Origin: Limnochordia bacterium
GTDB lineage: Bacteria > Bacillota > Limnochordia > Darwinibacteriales > B1SED10-159
Direction: 5' to 3'
DNA length: 5,912 bases
Assembly (NCBI GenBank): GCA_007132255.1
Contig: SLOZ01000060.1
Coordinates: 1 to 5,912 of the forward strand
In this document: piece after piece, positions 1 through 5,037 of the stretch
How the letters are laid out: every line of letters begins with the position of its first letter
Numbering within the stretch: the stretch's first letter is position 1
Position numbers and translations under genes: made by a program
Notes under the pieces: model-generated
Seen by the model: only the letters and a program-made list of their open reading frames with translations
Database searches by the model: none
Told to the model about the DNA's origin: nothing

Positions 1-453
1 GTCTTAAGCGTTGGTACTGCCAGTTTTGGTCACGGCCACATGAAGGACATTGTTGATACCGCCATCGAAGCCGACGGATTTGACACCTTAGTCGCCGCAG
101 TCATTGCCGCAGATCTAGTTGATGCCCTCCGCGGCGAAGGACCGTTCACCGTATTTGCTCCGACCGACGAAGCATTCGCTGCCCTTCCTGAAGGCCTGTT
201 GGAAACCCTTTTGGCAAACACCGACACATTGACGCAAATACTGCTCTACCATGTAATCAGCGGCGAAGTGTTAGCGGAAGCTGTTCTTGGATTGGATGGA
301 GTCGAAGTGGAAACCCTGCAAGGTCAAACCATCACCATCCGGATTAGAGATGGCAACGTTTTCATCAACAGCTCTCAAGTCGTCGTCACCGACATCCAAG
401 CAACCAACGGCGTAATCCACGTACTCGATGTCGTCATGATCCCTAAACTTTAA
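1..453 (+). CDS. Fasciclin (FAS1) domain protein, 5' end outside window
   Basis: The protein is a single FAS1 (beta-Ig-H3/fasciclin) domain, a fold used in secreted or surface proteins for adhesion or matrix binding; the ligand is unknown. Numbered from the internal ATG at position 40, the H1 motif is at about 37-50 (TVFAPTDEAFAALP), the conserved Tyr-His pair at 70-71 (LLYHV) and the H2 motif at 123-134 (NGVIHVLDVVMI). I do not take ATG 40 as the start: no Shine-Dalgarno precedes it, and the frame stays open to base 1, encoding VLSVGTASFGHGH, which looks like the end of a signal peptide and cleavage region. The true start is therefore probably upstream of the window. The domain ends normally a few residues after H2, at the TAA. 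The gene next downstream is a paralogue, with closely similar DNA around the H1 motif, so the pair probably arose by tandem duplication. Confidence 0.9.
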   Translation, partial: VLSVGTASFGHGHMKDIVDTAIEADGFDTLVAAVIAADLVDALRGEGPFTVFAPTDEAFAALPEGLLETLLANTDTLTQILLYHVISGEVLAEAVLGLDGVEVETLQGQTITIRIRDGNVFINSSQVVVTDIQATNGVIHVLDVVMIPKL

Positions 454-477
454 ACGGTTCCAAACCAGTCCATTGTT

Positions 478-507
478 GAAGCGAACTGACCTAGGTCAGT
501 TCGCTTC
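478..507 (+). terminator. Perfect 30-bp palindrome, probable terminator after first FAS1 gene
   Basis: Bases 478-492 (GAAGCGAACTGACCT) are followed directly by their exact reverse complement at 493-507. As RNA this gives about a 13-bp stem with a CUAG loop, 24 bases after the FAS1 stop codon. The following tail (TTCGCTTTCGG) is only moderately T-rich, so termination may be imperfect or bidirectional. A perfect palindrome could also bind a dimeric regulator, but the position just after a stop codon favours a terminator. Confidence 0.7.
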
Positions 508-667
508 TTCGCTTTCGGAGCGTTCCGAGCACCGGACGGCATTTCCGAAGCCCAGACGCTTCCGTTCTTCTTGCTGAGCCATCTGGAATCGACAGTCAAT
601 TCCAACCTGATAAAAAGTAAGTTCGATAGCATTTTTTCAGTTCCGCTGGATCTTGCACAGTAATCTG

Positions 668-676
668 TGGTAAAAT
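668..676 (+). promoter_or_regulatory. Candidate extended -10 promoter for second FAS1 gene
   Basis: TGGTAAAAT matches the extended -10 pattern TGnTATAAT with one mismatch. It lies 39 bases before the ATG at 716, which would place transcription start near 683. No good -35 box sits 16-18 bases upstream; TTGCAC at 653-658 is too close. Extended -10 promoters can work without a -35. The site fits the terminator upstream, which implies that the second FAS1 gene is transcribed separately. Confidence 0.4.
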
Positions 677-703
677 ACGGAAGAATACAAAATTCGCAAC
701 CAT

Positions 704-709
704 GAGGTG
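704..709 (+). promoter_or_regulatory. Shine-Dalgarno that fixes the second FAS1 start
   Basis: GAGGTG lies 6 bases before ATG 716. The in-frame GTG at 707 lies inside this motif, so it cannot be the start that the motif serves. ATG 716 is chosen. Confidence 0.75.
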
Positions 710-715
710 TTAAAC

Positions 716-1228
716 ATGAGAAACTCTGCTTTGACTACAGCCGTTATTGTGTTGATCGTCGTCTTCACTTTGGGAACACTGTCCTCCGGTGCGCTGGCCT
801 GTTCAGCTTGCGAGGTCCAGGACCTAGTCGGAACAGCCGTTCAACAGCAGGGGTTTTATCGTTTGGTTGAAGCCATTGTGGCCGCAGACCTTACCGAAGA
901 ATTAGCCGCCGAAGGACCGTTCACGCTCTTCGCTCCCAGCGATGAAGCATTTGCCGCTCTGCCTGCTGGTCTGTGGACCGAGCTACTCGAGGATCCAGAG
1001 GCGCTGGCCGAACTGTTACGCCGCCATGTACTACCCGGACGGTACTCAGCAGCGGATCTCATGGAGTGGGCTGGACACGACATGCAAACCTTGAGCGGGC
1101 AAACACTGCACATCACCGTGGACAGCGTGGAAGTGTTCGTTAATGGCAGCACCATGACTGCCACAAACATTCTGGCCAGCAACGGTTTTATCCACCAGAT
1201 CGACGCCGTCCTGCTTCCAGCTGAGTAA
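716..1228 (+). CDS. Secreted fasciclin (FAS1) domain protein
   Basis: The product has 170 residues: a signal peptide plus one FAS1 domain. Residues 1-28 have a short charged start (MRNS), a hydrophobic core (AVIVLIVVFTLG) and an ALA cleavage site, so export by Sec and cleavage by signal peptidase I are expected. The mature chain would begin CSAC, a CxxC pair absent from the visible part of its neighbour. The Cys at +1 is not in a standard lipobox (A-L-A-C), so a lipoprotein is less likely. The H1 motif is at about 70-83 (TLFAPSDEAFAALP) and H2 at 155-167 (SNGFIHQIDAVLL). The usual Tyr-His of FAS1 is Arg-His here (residues 103-104, LRRHV). The domain is complete and ends as the family does. 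The tandem copy upstream is a paralogue. Adhesion or matrix binding is family knowledge; the ligand is unknown. Confidence 0.92.
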   Translation: MRNSALTTAVIVLIVVFTLGTLSSGALACSACEVQDLVGTAVQQQGFYRLVEAIVAADLTEELAAEGPFTLFAPSDEAFAALPAGLWTELLEDPEALAELLRRHVLPGRYSAADLMEWAGHDMQTLSGQTLHITVDSVEVFVNGSTMTATNILASNGFIHQIDAVLLPAE

Positions 1229-1301
1229 CCTTATGACTGCTGCCAAGGGCATACAGTAGTTGCAGAGCAGCTGCCCCCAGTTTCGCCACACCCAACGCAA
1301 A

Positions 1302-1349
1302 AGGCGAGAACAGCCGTGGGACTTGAGAAAGCCCTCGCTGTTCTCGCCT
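1302..1349. terminator. 13-bp inverted repeat between convergent genes, probable terminator
   Basis: AGGCGAGAACAGC (1302-1314) is repeated as its exact reverse complement at 1337-1349. The 22-base spacer can fold further: GGG/CCC, then CTT/AAG with one bulged A, closed by a GAGA tetraloop. Read on the minus strand the stem is followed by TTTTGCG, a short U tract, so it best serves the minus-strand cluster that ends at 1574. On the plus strand no T run follows, so ending the FAS1 transcript here would rely on the hairpin alone or on Rho. Confidence 0.65.
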
Positions 1350-1573
1350 GTCGCGTCCTGCAGCCTATAGAGCGCTGGCAAGGGGTTCTGTTTCACAGAG
1401 AACCATGGTTGGTCTACGATGGGTCAGAGAAGCTGCCTTAGTCGGTACTTTGGAGTGTCTAAACCTTGACTGCGTTAAATCCACAGCTCTCCCCGTCACA
1501 GACAAAGCCATTCATTGTAACCAAGCGTTTATCAACCACCGCATAGACTGAGAGAATCCTTACACCAAGGAGA
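1350..1573. other. Intergenic region between convergent genes, with an unexplained open stretch
   Basis: No recognised gene lies here. On the minus strand one frame is open from 1599 to a TAG at 1459-1461 (46 codons, starting right after a TAG). Its translation has protein-like runs (GVRILSVYAVVDKRLVTMNG, then FVCDGESCGFNAVKV) but no clear start or Shine-Dalgarno. It overlaps the last codons of the VOC gene in another frame. It may be the 3' relic of a lost gene or chance; I do not recognise a family. Confidence 0.2.
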
Positions 1574-2032
1574 TCACGAACGATCGTGTTCCAGTAGTTC
1601 TACCAATACCTTCAGCTGCGGTAGTGTATCCACATAGGCATAGCGCCCCCCGGTATAGTTGCCGCGTTGAATCAGCGGCATACCGCGCCCTTTCAACTCG
1701 AGAATGGCTTGGTCCATGCCCTCGATGGCAAAAGCAATGTGATGCACTCCTTCACCGTGAATGTCCAAAAACTCCCGCCAGGTACTGGGTTCCTCGTCTG
1801 GCTCGATGAGTTCAATGACAACGCTGCCAGCCGCAATGAACGCCTGGCGCGCCCGAGCCGGTGTCGCTGTTTCGAGGTACTCTGTATGAGCGACGTCCTC
1901 CGCCTCAGTAACATGAATTTCGGGCATCGGCACGCCGAAAAACTCGGCATAGGCAGCAGCGGTCTGCTCAACATCATAGACTACAAAGCCGATCTGGGTA
2001 ATTACTTGGCTGTTCAAGGCCGGGGTTCCCAT
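1574..2032 (-). CDS. VOC-superfamily protein (glyoxalase / methylmalonyl-CoA epimerase fold)
   Basis: The product has 152 residues, a normal length for a two-module VOC (vicinal oxygen chelate) metalloenzyme. The first beta strand is ITQIGFVVYD, with Gln13 where epimerases have a His or similar ligand. Other candidate ligands are Glu74 or Glu77 (VVIELIEP), His97/98 (GEGVHHIAF) and Glu145 (KVLVELLE), the usual four-ligand layout. The layout resembles methylmalonyl-CoA epimerase and uncharacterised VOC relatives more than glyoxalase I, but the substrate is unknown. The frame extends upstream into the neighbouring gene; those residues are not VOC-like, and ATG 2032 is chosen because GAGGAGGA lies 9 bases before it. 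It is the last gene of the minus-strand cluster, 52 bases after the isomerase-like gene, and is followed by the 1302-1349 hairpin. Confidence 0.88.
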   Translation of the reverse strand: MGTPALNSQVITQIGFVVYDVEQTAAAYAEFFGVPMPEIHVTEAEDVAHTEYLETATPARARQAFIAAGSVVIELIEPDEEPSTWREFLDIHGEGVHHIAFAIEGMDQAILELKGRGMPLIQRGNYTGGRYAYVDTLPQLKVLVELLEHDRS

Positions 2033-2041
2033 TGCGGATCG

Positions 2042-2049
2042 TCCTCCTC
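2042..2049 (-). promoter_or_regulatory. Shine-Dalgarno of the VOC gene
   Basis: GAGGAGGA on the minus strand, 9 bases before ATG 2032. It fixes that start against longer in-frame extensions that would overlap the upstream gene. Confidence 0.75.
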
Positions 2050-2084
2050 GCAGGATAGTGGGCCATTGCTTAGGCAAGCGGTCG

Positions 2085-2918
2085 TTAGAGCAGAACTCGG
2101 CAAGCTCGGGCCTGCTGGCGCACGTAGTCGGCGGCCGCTTCGTATTCCGCGGCCGTCTTGAGATGCTCAAGCATAACCGGTGTGTCAGGATGCAGTTGGT
2201 CAACCGCCTGCAGCAAGGCTCCATAATCCAACGTCCCTAAGCCCGGAGCTACTTCTTCTAGATGCGTGGTCAGTGTTCCGTGAAGCCGGGAATCCTTGAA
2301 GTGGCAGCTCTTGATATACGGCCCGAGTTTGGCGAAGCACTCCTTGATAAATACAGCATTTTTGAGATGCCGTTTGGGACTGGAGATCCAGTTTACCACA
2401 TCCATGTGAACAGCGAACTGTTTGCGGTCGATGGCTGTGATAAGCTGCAGATAACTATCCGGTCCATCGGGAAGCATCCACGGCATGGGCTCCAGAGTAT
2501 AAAAGGTTCGTTGGGGCTGCACTGTATCAATAATTTCCCTTACTGTCTCCACGACCATGTCAAATGTCTCATCGGCATAGTTATCCGGATGGGGACCATC
2601 CCACGGTTCGCCGCGACTCCCGGAGATATTCACACAACACACTGCGCCGATACGTTCCGCCAAACCCAACTGCTGCTTGCATTTGGCCAAAGCTGTCTTT
2701 CGCTCCGCCGAATCTGGACTCAACGGATTACTCCAAGCACCCACTTCAGCAATGATGATGTCTGCTGCTTTAGCCGCAGCAGAATAGTCCTGGATAACGC
2801 TGTCCGAAGCAGCAGCATCCACGGGACACACAGCCGCCCGATAACCCCACTGTTTGAGCAACTGCAGCCATTCGTCTGGGTTGTTGTACGACTCCATAAC
2901 AGGACCGCCTAAACGCAC
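2085..2918 (-). CDS. Sugar phosphate isomerase/epimerase-like TIM-barrel protein
   Basis: The product has 277 residues, about the usual length of the xylose-isomerase-like TIM-barrel (AP endonuclease 2) family, whose members isomerise or epimerise sugars, inositols or keto acids using a divalent metal. The start is GTG 2918, giving MRLGGPVMESYN; a perfect AAGGAGGT lies 6 bases upstream, and residues further upstream are not domain-like. Barrel strands end in candidate metal ligands in the expected order: Glu143 (FYTLEPMPW), Asp173 with His171 (AVHMDVVNW), His206 (KSCHFKDS) and Glu251 (PVMLEHLK). The loop EEVAPGLGTLDYGALL is also typical of the family. All ligands are present, so the enzyme looks functional. 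It lies between the UroD-like gene (83 bases upstream) and the VOC gene (52 bases downstream), probably one transcript. The exact sugar substrate cannot be told. Confidence 0.92.
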   Translation of the reverse strand: MRLGGPVMESYNNPDEWLQLLKQWGYRAAVCPVDAAASDSVIQDYSAAAKAADIIIAEVGAWSNPLSPDSAERKTALAKCKQQLGLAERIGAVCCVNISGSRGEPWDGPHPDNYADETFDMVVETVREIIDTVQPQRTFYTLEPMPWMLPDGPDSYLQLITAIDRKQFAVHMDVVNWISSPKRHLKNAVFIKECFAKLGPYIKSCHFKDSRLHGTLTTHLEEVAPGLGTLDYGALLQAVDQLHPDTPVMLEHLKTAAEYEAAADYVRQQARACRVLL

Positions 2919-2924
2919 ATGATG

Positions 2925-2932
2925 ACCTCCTT
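2925..2932 (-). promoter_or_regulatory. Shine-Dalgarno that fixes a GTG start
   Basis: AAGGAGGT on the minus strand ends 6 bases before GTG 2918. It marks GTG as the start of the isomerase-like gene. The ATG that overlaps this GTG (CATCATGTG) is in another frame. Confidence 0.85.
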
Positions 2933-3001
2933 TTGTTTTAGAACGACGCCCAACGCGACCAACCACTGCACACCAAACACTTCCTCGAATCGTAAACTGA
3001 T

Positions 3002-4093
3002 CTAGCTGACTGGAGGTGGTTTCGATACATCGTCGACAATGACAAGGCGCTGTCCACCTGTGATTTTCATGGCGTCGGCGACAGTCATGGCAGCACAGGG
3101 GTTTAGATAAATGACTTGATCACTTCGCAGGCCGTGGAAATAAGCAGCCAGCTCCTCGGCTGCAGCATCATTGAGCTGAACGGCCCGTAGGGATCTCATG
3201 GATCGCCACACAGCCAGATGCTGGGTATGATGACCACAAAGGTGAATCATGCCTCCGTTGGGGTAGGCTGCCAACACGCGCTCATCCCATGGCGCTGCGT
3301 AGCGTTCGTACATGGCCGCTGAAATAAGCTGGGTTGTGCACCCACAGATCTGCCCAAACCCCGGAGGCTGCGTGCGCTGCCAGGAAACCACCGGCTGCAG
3401 CTGCTCCCGAGGAACCGTCTGCAGATACCAGCGATGTAGATCCAACAGGAGGTGCCCAATAACAGCTAGATCATGAACAACGGACCTAGGATCGCTAACC
3501 ATAGCCTCTAAAACATCCTGGCCATATAAATTCACCGCAATGTTCAAAACGCTGGCGATTGTGGGCAATCCAAAGAACGGGAGCGGGACATCAGCTCGGA
3601 CAAACGCGTTAGTTGCCCGCTGCGCCAATTGCCAGGTCGGATCCACGGCCAAGTCCGGATAGCTCAACCCGCCCACCGGTTGTTCTAGATAGTCGCTGTA
3701 CCACTGTCCAGATTCCGGATGCTGATGAACATCGGCTCCAAACAACTTATCTACAAAATGGACGCCATAGATACCGTACTCCACCGCCAGCGGTCGAAAC
3801 ACACATTTGTCCTGTATGAGGTCAGCCTGAGCCGCCAAGTCATCCAAGCACTGCTCGACCCATGCCTCCGGTTCTTTATAGGGATCAACGGCGGCGGTAC
3901 CTAAGACACCAAATAATGTATAAACACACTCAGACGATGTTCCATCGAAAAGCCGCTGGAGCTTTGCGACGTGCTCGTCCCGTGTCGCCAATAACTTGGG
4001 ATTGTGCAGTGGCTTCCACTGCTGGTGACAATTCTCAGCATTCAGATGGCATCTTCCTTTCCATGCGATAACGCTAGAATTGAACGTTACCAC
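3002..4093 (-). CDS. Uroporphyrinogen decarboxylase (UroD)-domain protein, start uncertain
   Basis: The reading frame has 363 codons from GTG 4093. From about residue 40 it looks like the divergent UroD-like family that includes corrinoid methyltransferases (MtaA/CmuA type), not the haem enzyme: the N-terminal arginine motif of true UroD (MRQAGRY) is absent. Typical segments are CVFRPLAVEYGIYGVHFVD (97-115) and GGMIHLCGHH (280-289). His284-x-Cys286 followed by Cys333 (YLNPC) could be a zinc site like the H-x-C...C of MtaA, though the spacing is shorter. The start is doubtful. GTG 4093 has no clear Shine-Dalgarno and overlaps the GNAT remnant by 20 bases. AAAGGAAGA at 4052-4060 would fit an in-frame CTG at 4045, or the ATG at 4041, which is one frame off. 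It is the first gene of the cluster with the isomerase-like and VOC genes. Methyl transfer is an inference; the substrate is unknown. Confidence 0.82.
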   Translation of the reverse strand: MVTFNSSVIAWKGRCHLNAENCHQQWKPLHNPKLLATRDEHVAKLQRLFDGTSSECVYTLFGVLGTAAVDPYKEPEAWVEQCLDDLAAQADLIQDKCVFRPLAVEYGIYGVHFVDKLFGADVHQHPESGQWYSDYLEQPVGGLSYPDLAVDPTWQLAQRATNAFVRADVPLPFFGLPTIASVLNIAVNLYGQDVLEAMVSDPRSVVHDLAVIGHLLLDLHRWYLQTVPREQLQPVVSWQRTQPPGFGQICGCTTQLISAAMYERYAAPWDERVLAAYPNGGMIHLCGHHTQHLAVWRSMRSLRAVQLNDAAAEELAAYFHGLRSDQVIYLNPCAAMTVADAMKITGGQRLVIVDDVSKPPPVS

Positions 4094-4268
4094 GCTCTAC
4101 GACTTCCACATCAACAACCGCAAACCCCAGACACATAAGGAGCGGGCGACTGCATTCGCTGGCCACTACAGTCAAAGTACTCAAGTCTGCCTGCGCAGCT
4201 TGAGCGAATAGCCGTCTTAGAAACATACTGCCAATTCCGCGCTGTTTGTACGCTCCATGAACATACAT
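4074..4268 (-). pseudogene. GNAT acetyltransferase, C-terminal fragment
   Basis: The translation begins YVHGAYKQRGIGSMFLRRLF, which is motif A of GNAT N-acetyltransferases: QRGIGS is the acetyl-CoA pyrophosphate-binding Q-x-x-G-x-G/A loop. It continues through ASECSRPLLMCLGFAVVDVE, the usual C-terminal helix and strand (normally ...A...FYxxxGF). About 60 residues remain. The ATG at 4268 is not a gene start; the frame enters from transposase sequence. The matching N-terminal half lies at 4571-4726 in the same orientation. The end overlaps the longest form of the UroD-like frame by 20 bases. Confidence 0.8.
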
Positions 4269-4515
4269 TGAGGGTCAATCTCAACCAATACATGCACGTG
4301 GTCAGTACCTGGCATCCAGTTCGACCAGCGCTGCTTGACCCCTAACGCAAAGCGTAAATCAGCTCTTTGAGTCGCGGGTCTCCATCACCTACCAGGACTA
4401 TTCTTCGATACTTAGGACACCAAACAACGTGGTACTTACAGGAATAAACGATATTCTTGTTGGTATTATATTCCACACCTACATCATACAGCCTACAGCT
4501 GCATAAGTAAAACAT
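4268..4515 (-). pseudogene. tnpA: tnpA-like HUH transposase, frameshifted and 3'-truncated
   Basis: Three frames in order reconstruct the N-terminal half of an IS200/IS605 TnpA. Frame one (4515 to TAG at 4342, 57 codons) contains NIVYSCKYHVVWCPKYRR and then DPRLKELIYALR. Frame two (4343-4314) reads RGQAALVELD. Frame three (4315-4268) reads MPGTDHVHVLVEIDPQ, in which HVH is the HUH metal-binding motif. Intact TnpA proteins read continuously through these parts and have the catalytic tyrosine some 50-60 residues later. That part is absent here, so the enzyme is dead. The original start may be the GTG that gives MEYNTNKN instead of ATG 4515. An accessory TnpB is not seen. Confidence 0.85.
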
Positions 4516-4530
4516 TTGTTCGAATTATAT

Positions 4531-4550
4531 CCTCCATACCTAAAGGAAGG
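4531..4550. repeat. Imperfect hairpin at the leading end of the IS remnant
   Basis: CCTCC (4531-4535) can pair with GGAAGG (4545-4550), leaving one bulged A and a 9-base loop. IS200/IS605 transposases recognise imperfect subterminal hairpins, and this one lies upstream of the transposase frame as expected for the left end. No matching right-end hairpin is present. Confidence 0.4.
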
Positions 4551-4570
4551 GGCTTTACGCCGAGCTTGGT

Positions 4571-4726
4571 AAAACCCTCCGGGTGTTCCGGCGGATACCC
4601 TGCCCAAGTACGCACCCGCTCCGCGGAATACCATTCGGGCCCGGCGGTCTCCACGGCCGATCTAAAGATCGCAGCTAAAACCGCAAGATCGGAGTCTAGC
4701 GCTGGACGCAGCGTGACCCTATTCAT
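4571..4726 (-). pseudogene. GNAT acetyltransferase, N-terminal fragment
   Basis: From ATG 4726 the frame reads MNRVTLRPALDSDLAVLAAI and on to WAGYPPEHPEGF, the beta1-alpha1-alpha2 start of a GNAT N-acetyltransferase (RPA...D...LA.IF..AV). GNAT-like sequence stops near residue 52; the frame then runs through 25 unrelated codons of inserted DNA to a stop at 4493. The C-terminal half is at 4074-4268. Start ATG 4726 overlaps the stop of the upstream degraded frame by 8 bases (ATGAATAG), which suggests the two were once translationally coupled. No strong Shine-Dalgarno is visible. Confidence 0.8.
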
Positions 4727-4956
4727 TGGGATCGGTTTCGCTCTGGAATGTACTCACCATGACTACCTCCAATCCGCTGGCTTCATGATCGTATAATCCA
4801 TAGTACACCACCGAAACACCAAATTCCTTGCAGGCCTGTCGTACAAAAGCAAACTGTTTGCTTTCCAGTCGAGTGCCACCACCGATCCAAAATATGCCGG
4901 TGTGAAGGCAGGTATTTTGCCAGCGGCGCCGTAAATGCAGAGTAATGGTAGTGCAT
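4719..4956 (-). pseudogene. Degraded frame upstream of the GNAT gene, possible P-loop protein relic
   Basis: The last 60 or so codons (to TAG 4719) look like real protein: FWIGGGTRLESKQFAFVRQ and then ACKEFGVSVVYYGLYDHEAS. WIGGGT followed by a Lys and a helix resembles the P-loop of small kinase-like NTPases (WIGGGTGxGKST), but the canonical Gly-Lys-Ser/Thr is lost. One frame over, an ATG at 4956 begins MHYHYSAFTAPLAKYLPS and then HRHI, which would join to WIGGGT if one T of the TTTT run at 4890-4893 were removed. This suggests a frameshifted relic. The same frame is open up to 5039, but that part overlaps the glycosidase start and is not protein-like. Family assignment is tentative; it may instead be an unknown short gene. 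Confidence 0.35.
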
Positions 4957-5022
4957 CCGAAAGAATCGCCGTTCGAAGTTTCAGTGTTAGGGTTTCCGAT
5001 GCAGACGATCCAAAAAAGAACT

Positions 5023-5028
5023 GGAGGT
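5023..5028 (+). promoter_or_regulatory. Shine-Dalgarno of the GH2 gene
   Basis: GGAGGT lies 9 bases before ATG 5038. An in-frame GTG at 5032 would be only 3 bases from the motif, so ATG 5038 is preferred. Confidence 0.8.
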
Positions 5029-5037
5029 TTTGTGTAC

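Larger units (their letters stand above)
4268..4570 (-). mobile_element. IS200/IS605-type element remnant inside a GNAT gene
   Basis: This segment separates the two GNAT halves and encodes a decayed HUH (Y1) transposase. On the leading side, between the GNAT N-terminal fragment and the transposase start, is a small imperfect hairpin (4531-4550) of the kind that marks IS200/IS605 ends. The trailing end is missing: transposase sequence stops after DPQ and passes straight into GNAT motif A. Roughly 25-30 GNAT residues expected between the halves are also absent, so a deletion probably removed the 3' part of the element with some host gene. The upstream boundary is approximate; TTTTAC at the edge of the GNAT half could be the insertion target, since this family inserts 3' of short T-rich motifs without target duplication. 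Confidence 0.75.

Noticed and set aside
496..582. Minus-strand 28-codon frame beginning MAQQEERKR between the FAS1 genes
   Set aside because: It has no Shine-Dalgarno, its end lies inside the palindrome, and its composition is low-complexity and charged.
653..658. TTGCAC as a -35 box for the second FAS1 gene
   Set aside because: Only 12 bases separate it from the TAAAAT -10 box, too close for a standard promoter.
1667..2161. Plus-strand open frame of 164 codons
   Set aside because: It is antisense to the VOC gene and the end of the isomerase-like gene; its translation has no family features and no ribosome-binding site.
2033..2224. Longer N-terminus for the VOC protein, beginning MEPCCRRL
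   Set aside because: It overlaps the 3' end of the isomerase-like gene, is rich in Arg and Cys and is not VOC-like; a strong Shine-Dalgarno marks ATG 2032.
2262..2912. Plus-strand open frame of 216 codons
   Set aside because: It lies fully antisense to the isomerase-like gene, whose metal ligands and Shine-Dalgarno show the true strand.
4524..4529. TATAAT on the minus strand before the transposase frame, as a promoter -10
   Set aside because: The match is exact, but no -35 lies at 16-18 bases and the gene it would drive is dead.
4917..4948. TTGCCA and TAATGG as a promoter for the GH2 gene
   Set aside because: The 20-base spacing is too long and the -10 match is poor.
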